A stretch of 12,852 bases of DNA from Eudoraea sp. (GTDB lineage Bacteria > Bacteroidota > Bacteroidia > Flavobacteriales > Flavobacteriaceae). The DNA lies in contig JABDRK010000234.1 of assembly GCA_013041785.1 (NCBI GenBank), forward strand, positions 1 through 12,852, written 5' to 3'. Each line of letters starts with the position of its first letter. Position 1 is the stretch's first letter. The translations under genes and the position numbers were made by a program. Below, one piece after another: positions 1-7,022 of the stretch. The notes beneath the pieces were generated by a model, which worked only from the letters and a program-made list of their open reading frames with translations, had not been told where the DNA came from and ran no database searches.

Positions 1-1
1 G

Positions 2-433
2 TATTCAGCACACCCCACGGCCTTACTTGGCAAGAGAAACATGATCAATGTCTGGGTGAGTGATCGTACCAATAACTGGAATCTGGGCTGGGATATAGGC
101 AATCTGGATCTCTCTACGCTTATTGCGTATAAACTCAAGCGGAACTGGCAGGCTACCATCAGGCTTATTATTGCCATTAAAGACCCCAAAGAAGAAAAGA
201 ATGCCCGGGAATTTCTCGATTCCCTGGTGAGTCTGGCGCGCTTGCCCAAAACCCTTACTGAGGTTCATGTAGACGATTTTCGTTCGGTGGTGGCCAAGGC
301 ACCTCCGGCCGACTTAAATATATTCGGGATGGACGGTAACCTGCGCTTTGAGTTTGTTCAGGAAATGACCGAGAAGACCAATAGCTCTTGCCTTTTTGTT
401 AAGGACTCCGGACACGAGAGTATCCTTGCTTGA
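2..433 (+). CDS. SLC12-type cation-chloride cotransporter / amino acid permease, C-terminal part
   Basis: This gene is cut by the left edge; about 143 C-terminal residues are visible, and the frame is open from base 2 with no start needed inside the window. The segment holds the cytoplasmic C-terminal domain seen after the APC-fold membrane part in SLC12 (Na-K-Cl cotransporter-like) proteins. The hallmark is a motif near MINVWV followed by WDIGNLDLSTLIAYKLKRNW and then a beta strand RLIIAI. In the family this region reports or regulates transport; no membrane segment lies in the visible part. The first Met at base 41 is internal, because the residues before it (LGKRN) continue the family pattern. 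The stop lies only five bases from the stop of the opposite S9 peptidase gene, and no terminator is seen between them. The ion or substrate cannot be told from this fragment. Confidence 0.75.
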   Translation, partial: YSAHPTALLGKRNMINVWVSDRTNNWNLGWDIGNLDLSTLIAYKLKRNWQATIRLIIAIKDPKEEKNAREFLDSLVSLARLPKTLTEVHVDDFRSVVAKAPPADLNIFGMDGNLRFEFVQEMTEKTNSSCLFVKDSGHESILA

Positions 434-438
434 TTGGT

Positions 439-3216
439 CTATTCCTTATCCATTAATTCATATCCCTGATTAATTCCTTTCTCCATGGCAGGAACACCTT
501 TATCCATCCACACAGGCTTGGGGGCTCCTTTTAAATAGTGATCGAAGAACTGGGCCATTCGGATATTGAAATCCACCCGATTCTGTCGTTTTTGAGGCCA
601 ATGAGGTTCTCCATTGTAATTCAGGAACCAGGAAGGTTTACCCAGGCGTCTGAGACTGACAAAAAATTCAATTCCCTGATACCACGGCACATGCCCGTCG
701 GCGTCGTTGTGCATGATCAACAAGGGGGTATTGATCTTGTCGATATTGAAGATTGGCGAATTTTCTATGTAACGCGCCGGATATTCCCAGGGGGTCCCTC
801 CTATTCTACTTTGGGTATGTTCGTACTGGAACTGTCGGCTAAGTCCCGTCCACCAGCGAATGCCTCCATAAGCACTAATCATGTTAGGAACAGGGGCTCC
901 TGCCTCTGCAGCCTTAAAAATATCCGTCTTGGTAACGAGATAGGCGATCTGATATCCTCCCCAACTATGGCCCTGTACCCCTATGTTGTCCTTGTCCACA
1001 AAGCCCTTTTCAATTAGGGATGTTACTCCGGGAATGACGCAGTTATATGCGCTTTCCCCGGGATAACCGATGCGGTAATGTACATCCGGGTTAAAGATCA
1101 GATAGCCACGACTGGCATAAAAACTGTAATTAATCGTTGATCTCCCCGGTGCCGGCGCCCGATGCCTATGTAGCCCATCTGCACTTTTTTCATAAAAATT
1201 GACCAGCATGGGATACTTTTTATTGGGGTCAAAGTTTTCCGGCTTAACCAGCATGCCGGTTAGTTTCTTGCCATCCAACGAAGTCCAGTTTACCAGCTCT
1301 ATACTCCCCCAATTATAGGCTGCCTGTTGTGGATTGGCGTTGCTGATCTTTGTTTGAGACCTGAATTTTAGATCGGTAATCCTGAGATCGGGAAATTCGG
1401 CAAAAGATTCCCGGGTAAACAGTAATTGATCTGCATTTTTCGCTTTTTTCGGTGTGGAAAAGCGGTAAGGTCCGGCTAACATGGGGGTTAATCGTTTCCT
1501 TTTGTAATCATAGGAAGCAAACCCGCTGCTTTTGTCCTCCTCATTGAAAACCGATAATAGCCAATTCTCCCTGGTATCTAAATACTCTTTATCTTCATCC
1601 AGGTCGATATACCGGTAAACCTTTTTATCCTTCCGCCCGTTTGTTAATCGTTCTGCCTGAGCAGTTTCCGGGTCGAATGCCCAGATGTCATAACGATCAT
1701 ACAGCAGAAGCTTCTGGTCCTGTTCTATCCAGCCTGCAGCACCATAAGACCTAGGCGGACTGGGAGAATCGTGCAATTCATTGTAGAATGTCTTTCCCCT
1801 GGTAAGTTCGGTAAAGGAATTATTCCGAATAGCATAGGTAAACCAGGTGGTATCTACACTGTGATAGCCATAAACATATTCCCCCGCAGGACTTAGCCGC
1901 ACCCATCCGGGGACCTTGCTGAGAATTTTCCTGGAAATCCCGCTTTCCACATCAACCACTGCATAGTCCCTGGCCCTGCGACCGGTCCACTGCCTCTCCA
2001 GTTCATAGGGTTTGCTTGTACTAACAAGGGCAAATTTGGTATTTCCCTCTTTGGTAAGCTGCGCATCGGGGTATGCCGGGGAAGCCAGTTGAACCAGCTT
2101 ATTTGTTTTTTCCAGATGGATTACTGCAGTATAGGCTGTAATCGTGTCATTTTTAAGTTGTAATTCCTGAACCGTATAAAGCCGTGGTTCGTCATAGGTC
2201 CAGACTTCTACATTTACAATTTCCTCGTCCACCAGTGAGGTATCCTTGATCACGGGAGGCTTAGCAAACCCAAAATACATTCTATCTTCATTTTTGGAAA
2301 ACGATACTCTTGCATGCGCGGATGGGTGAAGCCCCTCGGGGGTAGTTTCACCATCAACCCGTTTTTCTGCCTGATCCATCCCTGAACTCCAGTGATATAA
2401 TTCATTTGGGCGTAGCTGTACCTTTGTGGTGTCTGTGTCCGCGACAAAGGCGAGGTGCTTTCCCGATTCGCTTAATGTTAACTGGGAATATTTCGCTTTT
2501 TTAGCCTGATGCACTGCCTTTAGTGCTCCTGTCCCGACTTCCAGAACATAAACCCCGGCATTCGCTTCTTTATCTTCCCCTGTTGATGTAAAGGCCAGCA
2601 TTTTCCCTTTTTTGGCAAAAGCATAATCCGTAACAAATTTAAAAGTGTCCTTCTCCGCCGTAGCTATATTCCTCAGTAGCAGGTGATATCCATTCTTTTT
2701 CCCAACTTTCTTTTCCTTTGTCTTGTTCTCGCTTGTGTCCTTTTTTTGGTCTTCTTTAGGTGCTGCTTCTATTTGATAGGCAAGGTAACCGGACCATTCC
2801 TCAGGAATTTTTACAGATTTTATGCCGGCAATTTTTTCAAGCTTTCCGGAGGTAAGGTGATAAATACCCAAACTGTCTTTTGGCATTTTATCTTTTTTTA
2901 CTTTCCTGCGCTTCATGGCCAACACACTATCTTTCCATGCCTTGATTTTAAAAATCGCATATTTGGAATCATAGGTAAATGCCCCCTGTTCGGCCCGATC
3001 ATAAGAAAAAATCAGATCTCCATCAGTATTGTGGATTTTTAGAAAATGGTCGGCTTCTCCGCGCTCCAGGTCGTACATCACAAAACGCCCATTAGCAGCG
3101 ATAACCTCGTTTTCAATACTGTTCCAGATATCAAAATCAGCGTGGTCCAATATCTTTTTCTGTGCAGATAAAACGGTAAGGCAGCCCAATAAGGCTATGG
3201 TCATATAATATTTCAT
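439..3216 (-). CDS. Secreted S9 family peptidase (prolyl oligopeptidase family)
   Basis: A 925-residue serine peptidase that should act in the periplasm or outside the cell on short peptides. I start it at the ATG at 3216 because this gives a Sec signal peptide (MKYYMTIALLGCLTVLSA, then Gln19); the frame is open to an ATG at 3294 but those 26 extra residues are charged and unlike a signal. The N-terminal two thirds are beta-rich, as expected for the propeller of this family, and carry Lys-rich insertions near residues 102-113 and 152-175. The C-terminal alpha/beta-hydrolase domain has the full triad: Ser751 in GHSWGGY, Asp840 in HNDADGHVPW and His872 in GEPHWPQ. There is no visible type IX secretion C-terminal domain. 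A promoter candidate lies just upstream, so it may be transcribed apart from the SDR gene. The precise specificity (dipeptidyl, acylaminoacyl or other) is not determined. Confidence 0.93.
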   Translation of the reverse strand: MKYYMTIALLGCLTVLSAQKKILDHADFDIWNSIENEVIAANGRFVMYDLERGEADHFLKIHNTDGDLIFSYDRAEQGAFTYDSKYAIFKIKAWKDSVLAMKRRKVKKDKMPKDSLGIYHLTSGKLEKIAGIKSVKIPEEWSGYLAYQIEAAPKEDQKKDTSENKTKEKKVGKKNGYHLLLRNIATAEKDTFKFVTDYAFAKKGKMLAFTSTGEDKEANAGVYVLEVGTGALKAVHQAKKAKYSQLTLSESGKHLAFVADTDTTKVQLRPNELYHWSSGMDQAEKRVDGETTPEGLHPSAHARVSFSKNEDRMYFGFAKPPVIKDTSLVDEEIVNVEVWTYDEPRLYTVQELQLKNDTITAYTAVIHLEKTNKLVQLASPAYPDAQLTKEGNTKFALVSTSKPYELERQWTGRRARDYAVVDVESGISRKILSKVPGWVRLSPAGEYVYGYHSVDTTWFTYAIRNNSFTELTRGKTFYNELHDSPSPPRSYGAAGWIEQDQKLLLYDRYDIWAFDPETAQAERLTNGRKDKKVYRYIDLDEDKEYLDTRENWLLSVFNEEDKSSGFASYDYKRKRLTPMLAGPYRFSTPKKAKNADQLLFTRESFAEFPDLRITDLKFRSQTKISNANPQQAAYNWGSIELVNWTSLDGKKLTGMLVKPENFDPNKKYPMLVNFYEKSADGLHRHRAPAPGRSTINYSFYASRGYLIFNPDVHYRIGYPGESAYNCVIPGVTSLIEKGFVDKDNIGVQGHSWGGYQIAYLVTKTDIFKAAEAGAPVPNMISAYGGIRWWTGLSRQFQYEHTQSRIGGTPWEYPARYIENSPIFNIDKINTPLLIMHNDADGHVPWYQGIEFFVSLRRLGKPSWFLNYNGEPHWPQKRQNRVDFNIRMAQFFDHYLKGAPKPVWMDKGVPAMEKGINQGYELMDKE

Positions 3217-3239
3217 GAATTGGAATTTTGAAAGTCGGT

Positions 3240-3270
3240 CGAAGATACCAAACCTGCGGTGAAATACCAA
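3240..3270 (-). promoter_or_regulatory. Candidate Bacteroidetes promoter for the S9 peptidase gene
   Basis: On the minus strand a TTG (3268-3270) is followed after exactly 20 nt by TATCTTCG (3240-3247), one mismatch from the Bacteroidetes -7 consensus TAnnTTTG with the normal 17-23 nt spacing. Transcription would start near 3233, leaving a leader of about 16 nt before the ATG at 3216. This supports that start and argues against the one at 3294, which would lie upstream of the transcript. Confidence 0.42.
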
Positions 3271-3300
3271 TACTTCACACCTTACCCGGAGCATGCGGAA

Positions 3301-4053
3301 CTACCGGATGTAACTGCCCGCATTTATATCGATGGTACTCCCTGTGGCATGGTCAAGTTTGCCGGTACACATAAGAGCTACAAGCGGGGAGATATCCTCA
3401 GGGGTGGTAAGTTCTGGCAGGGCTATTTCTTTTAGTACCCTTTCTTCCCCATGAATTTCAATAAATTCCTCTGCCATGTCCGTACGGGTAAAGCCTGGTG
3501 CTACAACAAAGGCCTTTATATTATCCTTGCCAAAAGACCTGGCTACCGTACGGGCCAGGGATGTAAGGCCCCCTTTTGAAGCCGCGTAGGCCAGATATTC
3601 TTGGGTTTCACCGCGGAATGCAGCGCGACTCCCTATGTAAATAAATCGGCCACCACCTGATTTCCGGAAATGCTCAATCCCCATTTTGGTCATAACCCCT
3701 GCGGATTCCAGATTTACATCCAGGATTTTGCGCCATGTGGTAAGCCAGGTCTCCATTTCCATATCAACAGGATGCGGGAGGAAGATCCCGGCATTGAGCA
3801 CAATGCTGTCTAAAGGGCCAATGGCTTTGACAACCGTATGCATTAATGCTTGTGTTTCCGATGCATTTTCAAGATTGGCTTGAAATAGTTTTGCCCTGTC
3901 GGGATATGTTTTTTGAAGTATTCGGGCCTCCTTTTCACTCTGGTTAAAATGCAGGCCTACAATGGCCCCATTTTCCAATAACTCCCTGGCTATGGCAGCA
4001 CCTATTCCCCGGGAAGCCCCGGTTACGAGTATTCGTTGTCCTTTTAAATTCAT
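3301..4053 (-). CDS. SDR family NAD(P)-dependent oxidoreductase (FabG-like)
   Basis: A 250-residue classical short-chain dehydrogenase/reductase, the normal length for this family, with a Rossmann fold from the N-terminus. Visible motifs are the dinucleotide-binding TGASRGIG (11-18), NAG (87-89), Asn114, and the catalytic Ser142, Tyr156 (in YAASK) and Lys160; the active site is complete. The C-terminal end DINAGSYIR resembles FabG-type enzymes, which reduce 3-oxoacyl chains, but many SDRs of other specificity look alike, so the substrate is open. I chose the ATG at 4053, immediately before NLKGQRILVTG. The frame continues to an ATG at 4152, but that codon lies inside the terminator hairpin of the preceding operon and upstream of the promoter candidate. 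The S9 peptidase gene follows after 84 nt in the same direction, probably with its own promoter. Confidence 0.92.
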   Translation of the reverse strand: MNLKGQRILVTGASRGIGAAIARELLENGAIVGLHFNQSEKEARILQKTYPDRAKLFQANLENASETQALMHTVVKAIGPLDSIVLNAGIFLPHPVDMEMETWLTTWRKILDVNLESAGVMTKMGIEHFRKSGGGRFIYIGSRAAFRGETQEYLAYAASKGGLTSLARTVARSFGKDNIKAFVVAPGFTRTDMAEEFIEIHGEERVLKEIALPELTTPEDISPLVALMCTGKLDHATGSTIDINAGSYIR

Positions 4054-4073
4054 ATGAATTGTTTGCTGTTGGT

Positions 4074-4104
4074 AAAAAGTAGAGAGAATTTGCGAGAATA
4101 GCAA
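4074..4104 (-). promoter_or_regulatory. Candidate Bacteroidetes promoter for the SDR gene
   Basis: On the minus strand TTG (4102-4104) is followed after 20 nt by TACTTTTT (4074-4081), one mismatch from TAnnTTTG. It sits between the terminator of the upstream operon and the SDR start, the position expected for an independent promoter. The predicted start of transcription is near 4067, giving a leader of about 14 nt. Confidence 0.42.
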
Positions 4105-4130
4105 TACAACACAGATTCCTAATGATTCAA

Positions 4131-4181
4131 ACAAAAAACTGAGCAGGGCCATAACACTCAGCTTAGCAAGCCCTACTCAGT
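4131..4181 (-). terminator. Rho-independent terminator of the DUF2953-gerW operon
   Basis: On the minus strand the arm ACTGAGTAGGGC (4170-4181) pairs with GCCCTGCTCAGT (4138-4149) over 12 bp, with one G-U pair and a 20-nt loop. The second arm runs straight into TTTTTT. It begins 30 nt after the gerW stop and ends before the SDR promoter. Confidence 0.82.
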
Positions 4182-4211
4182 CATCTGTTTGGTTGGTTTA
4201 AGCGATTACCC

Positions 4212-4580
4212 CTATACCAGCTCTTCCTCTTTTTTTCTAGATTCCCAATACTTATCGATTAATTCGGGAACTTTTTCAAAAGCGGCAGCAAGTCCGTGGG
4301 GCCTACCGGCTTCCAGGAAAGAAATTTCCTCTCCTTTGGTAACCAGGAATCCTAAGGGTTCAATGCCCATTCCAGCTCCGGCCCCAAGGCCTTCTCCTTT
4401 TCTGGATTTTAACTCTGATCCTTCTCCTCCTCCGGATCCGAATCCCATACCTACTTTAATAACAGGTACACATTTGAATTCTCCAAGTTCGAAGGGCTCA
4501 CCAATAACAGTTTCTGTTTTGGCCTCAGTTTTCATAAAATCTGTGATGCGCGTTAATAATTCTTCAAAATGTAATTCCAT
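4212..4580 (-). CDS. GerW/YtfJ family protein
   Basis: A 122-residue protein of the GerW (YtfJ) family. The order of elements is typical: an N-terminal helix (about 1-18), a strand pair with IGEPFELGEFKCVPVIKVGMGFG, a Gly-rich loop (44-72), and the return strand GIEPLGFLV (72-80), then a C-terminal helix ending in charged residues. No signal peptide or membrane segment is visible, so it should be cytoplasmic, possibly held to the membrane by a partner. In Bacillus the relative is a spore protein involved in germination; flavobacteria do not sporulate, so the role here must differ and is unknown. It starts 10 nt after the stop of the DUF2953-like gene and is followed by a strong terminator, so the two form an operon. 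The same pairing (ytfI-ytfJ) occurs in Bacillus, which supports both assignments. Confidence 0.87.
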   Translation of the reverse strand: MELHFEELLTRITDFMKTEAKTETVIGEPFELGEFKCVPVIKVGMGFGSGGGEGSELKSRKGEGLGAGAGMGIEPLGFLVTKGEEISFLEAGRPHGLAAAFEKVPELIDKYWESRKKEEELV

Positions 4581-4590
4581 GATAAATATT

Positions 4591-5115
4591 TTATGGGTTT
4601 ATAAATACTTTAATAATGTTTACTGCTCTGTTCTGCAGGTGCAGCACTACCCGATTGTGGTTTTGAAAATTGATGTTGAAATCCCCCACATAAAATTCCA
4701 AAAATGCAAAAACGGGGAATAATTTGGCATTCTGGATACAATCTCCAGTGTCCAGGGCAACTTCAAGCCTTTTTAGTTCAAATGATCGCAATAGCCCCCT
4801 GCCAATCCTGGCATAGCGGTTAATTTTGCGCTGGTCGATCTTTGTCAGGCTCTTTTTTTGTTGCGCTTTTTCTTTTTTCTGGTCTGCTTTTTTAACCTTT
4901 TTTCTCCGCAAAGGGTAAAAGTAAAAATGCGAAAACAGTGTATCCAGACGTATTTTTAGGAATTCCCGTTTATCCCCCTCTATACTCGCTTTCGCCAGAC
5001 CCTTCAACTGCACAAAATATGCCTGTTCATCTGTATTTAAATATAGCACCAGGGGAGCAAACAGCAGGTAAAGCAAAATGAGCAATAACAAACCAGCGAT
5101 GATCCAACCTACCAT
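4591..5115 (-). CDS. DUF2953/YtfI-like membrane-anchored protein
   Basis: A 174-residue protein with one N-terminal membrane segment (about 3-25, GWIIAGLLLLILLYLLFAPL). Behind it are a strand-rich part (about 30-60), a Lys/Gln-rich linker (about 70-95, very basic) and a C-terminal domain containing LDTGDCIQNAKLFPVF and a closing NIIKVFI strand. The layout (anchor, basic linker, G-D dipeptide followed by a helical segment, final hydrophobic strand) resembles DUF2953 proteins such as Bacillus YtfI. The match is by pattern and by gene neighbour, not by a strong motif. It is the first gene of a two-gene operon with gerW (10-nt gap). Upstream, TATGTTTC lies at a suitable distance for a -7 box, but the nearest TTG is 15 nt away, slightly too close, so I do not call a promoter. 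Function unknown; a membrane platform for the GerW protein is an inference. Confidence 0.7.
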   Translation of the reverse strand: MVGWIIAGLLLLILLYLLFAPLVLYLNTDEQAYFVQLKGLAKASIEGDKREFLKIRLDTLFSHFYFYPLRRKKVKKADQKKEKAQQKKSLTKIDQRKINRYARIGRGLLRSFELKRLEVALDTGDCIQNAKLFPVFAFLEFYVGDFNINFQNHNRVVLHLQNRAVNIIKVFINP

Positions 5116-5264
5116 TTCAAATTTTTATGCAAAGGAAACATACCCTCAGGCCGAAGGCAATGATCTGGGTCATAGCAGAAAAAAATTAATAAAAAAGTAA
5201 CAGTTGGGATTGCTTTTGGTATGCCCCTAGCCATCCACTCCAGTTTCATCCATAAGGAAAGGTG

Positions 5265-5292
5265 CTGAATAGGATTGCATACCGTATTTTTG
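5265..5292 (+). promoter_or_regulatory. Weak promoter candidate for the MscS-type channel gene
   Basis: TATTTTTG (5285-5292) matches the Bacteroidetes -7 consensus exactly. The -33 position has CTG (5265-5267) rather than TTG, at 17-nt spacing. The leader to the ATG at 5311 would be only about 12 nt. The start Met at 5275 that lies in the same frame would be upstream of the transcript. Confidence 0.28.
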
Positions 5293-5310
5293 CATCTAAA
5301 GTCCAACACT

Positions 5311-6591
5311 ATGAATCCTGAATCCAATCATTGGTTGTTTGATTATTTTGTGGAACTTGGGGTCTCGGAGAGTGCCGCTTCCTACCTGAATTTAGCTACG
5401 CTGTTCCTGGCGATGATCCTGATAGCCATTTTGGCAGATTTCATTATATGGAGGGTGCTGCGAGTCGTATCTACGCGTATGGCCCGTTCCACAAAAACAA
5501 ATTTTGATGATATCCTGATCAGCAACAGGGTGCCCCGAAAATTGGCCCATATCATTCCTTTAATGCTGATCATAGAATTGACACCCTGGGTTTTCACTGA
5601 TTTTGAGTATGCCGAGGAGTTGTTTACCAAAGCAGTTCTAATTCTGGCGGTAATCCTGGTTATCCAAATTGCCAAATATTCACTGTTGAGTATCCGGGAT
5701 TATCTGAAACAGTTGCCCCGCTTTCGGGATAAACCCATTGACAGTTTTATACAGGTGTTTATGATTTTTGCGTCGATCGCAGGGATCATGACCATTTTTG
5801 CGATAATAACGGAAACCACAATCTGGAAATTCTTTACGGCCCTTGGAGCGGCTTCGGCAGTCATACTGCTGATTTTCAGGGATTCTATCCTCGGCCTGGT
5901 TGCCAGTATTCAGGTAAGTGCAAATGATATGGTCCGCATTGGAGACTGGATAAGTTTTGAAAAATACGGAGCCGATGGGGATGTTATCGAAATTAACCTG
6001 GCTACGGTTAAAGTGCAGAATTGGGACAAAACCATTACCACCATTCCTACCTATGCCCTGATATCAGATTCCTTTAAAAATTGGAGGGGCATGCAGGATA
6101 GTGGCGGAAGGCGTATTAAACGCGCCCTGATCCTTAAACAGGAATCTGTACATTTCCTTACCGATACCGAAGTGGATGAACTGAAAAAGATTGATTTGAT
6201 CCGTAAGTACCTGGGTGACCGGGTTCAGAAAATAGAACAATACAATCAGGATAGAAAGGTAAATCGGGAATTGATGATTAATGGCCGCAACCTTACCAAT
6301 CTGGGGGTATTCCGCAAGTATGTGGAGACCTATCTTGAAAACCATACGGCGATTAACAAGGAAATGACCATGATGACACGTCAGCTGGCACCAACGCCTC
6401 AGGGGATTCCTTTAGAAATTTATGTATTCAGTAAGGATAAAAGATGGCAGAACTACGAATTTATCATGGCCGATATTTTTGACCATTTCATTTCTGCTGT
6501 TCCGTATTTTGGGCTTGAGATATTCGAACTGCCGTCTTCACTGCAACCTGGCAATTCGGGCTTCACAGGTGTGACACCCAAAACTGTATAA
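5311..6591 (+). CDS. Mechanosensitive ion channel, MscS superfamily, YbdG type
   Basis: A 426-residue inner-membrane channel that should open on membrane tension and protect against osmotic downshock. Five membrane segments can be read: about 27-50, 80-95, 107-128, 146-167 and 174-202. The last one is the pore-lining helix, with the small-residue face ALGAASAV, leading into the MscS beta domain after NDMVRIGDWISF (205-216). The C-terminal part resembles E. coli YbdG rather than MscS: it has LTNLGVFRKYV, then TPQGIPLEIYVFS and a closing IMADIFDHFISAVPYFGLEIF. The overall length also fits YbdG (about 415). I chose the ATG at 5311 over 5275, because the latter adds twelve residues with no support. 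The gene is divergent from the DUF2953 operon and ends 8 nt from the opposite small gene. Confidence 0.92.
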   Translation: MNPESNHWLFDYFVELGVSESAASYLNLATLFLAMILIAILADFIIWRVLRVVSTRMARSTKTNFDDILISNRVPRKLAHIIPLMLIIELTPWVFTDFEYAEELFTKAVLILAVILVIQIAKYSLLSIRDYLKQLPRFRDKPIDSFIQVFMIFASIAGIMTIFAIITETTIWKFFTALGAASAVILLIFRDSILGLVASIQVSANDMVRIGDWISFEKYGADGDVIEINLATVKVQNWDKTITTIPTYALISDSFKNWRGMQDSGGRRIKRALILKQESVHFLTDTEVDELKKIDLIRKYLGDRVQKIEQYNQDRKVNRELMINGRNLTNLGVFRKYVETYLENHTAINKEMTMMTRQLAPTPQGIPLEIYVFSKDKRWQNYEFIMADIFDHFISAVPYFGLEIFELPSSLQPGNSGFTGVTPKTV

Positions 6592-6599
6592 AGATATGG

Positions 6600-6821
6600 T
6601 TATACCAGCGGACGACCTTTAAGGCGCTTTTCAACTTTTTGCTTAAGTACGGTGAGACGCTTCATTAGGTCCATTAGCGCTGAGTCATTGGTTTTCTTAT
6701 AAACTTCGTTCAGGGAGAGTATTATTTCCTTAGCTTCCCTGCTGGCTTCAATCCGATCACTTGTGGTCAATCCAGACCATTTCCGGTTCTCAAACTGTCT
6801 AGCTCTTTCAAGTATATCCAT
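6600..6821 (-). CDS. Small helical protein of unknown function
   Basis: A 73-residue protein that I do not recognise. It is almost wholly predicted helix: a first segment MDILERARQFENRKW, a short break at SGLTTSD, and two longer amphipathic helices (about 22-43 and 46-68) with heptad-like spacing of Leu, Ile and Val, ending in a basic KRLKGRPLV tail. There is no signal peptide or membrane segment, so a cytoplasmic helical-hairpin or coiled-coil protein is the likely shape. The even amino acid composition, the clear start and its place in a gap exactly between two genes favour a real gene. Its stop is 8 nt from the stop of the channel gene, and it has a 201-nt gap upstream with no clear promoter (TATATTAG is present but without a TTG at proper distance). 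Confidence 0.7.
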   Translation of the reverse strand: MDILERARQFENRKWSGLTTSDRIEASREAKEIILSLNEVYKKTNDSALMDLMKRLTVLKQKVEKRLKGRPLV

Positions 6822-7022
6822 AAGTAGATTTAATATTTACGCCTCTAATATACATATCCGGACCAAATCGGCCCGATATTTAACGTAAGTTTAAAATTTA
6901 TCCTTCAGATATTCAAGCTTTTGAGCCACTATATTTCAAGGCCCCCTGTTATCCTGAAAGACTACTTATCTATCTGTATCAGGAAAAACACAACAAGAAG
7001 TTCTGCAGCGGTTATGACTGCA

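Noticed and set aside
5109..5327. 72-codon leftward frame in the divergent promoter region
   Set aside because: It overlaps the start regions of both flanking genes and has no recognisable protein features.
6953..6985. Possible terminator after the M19 gene (TCCTGA / TCAGGA)
   Set aside because: Only six pairs around a 21-nt loop, and no T run on the side needed for the leftward gene.
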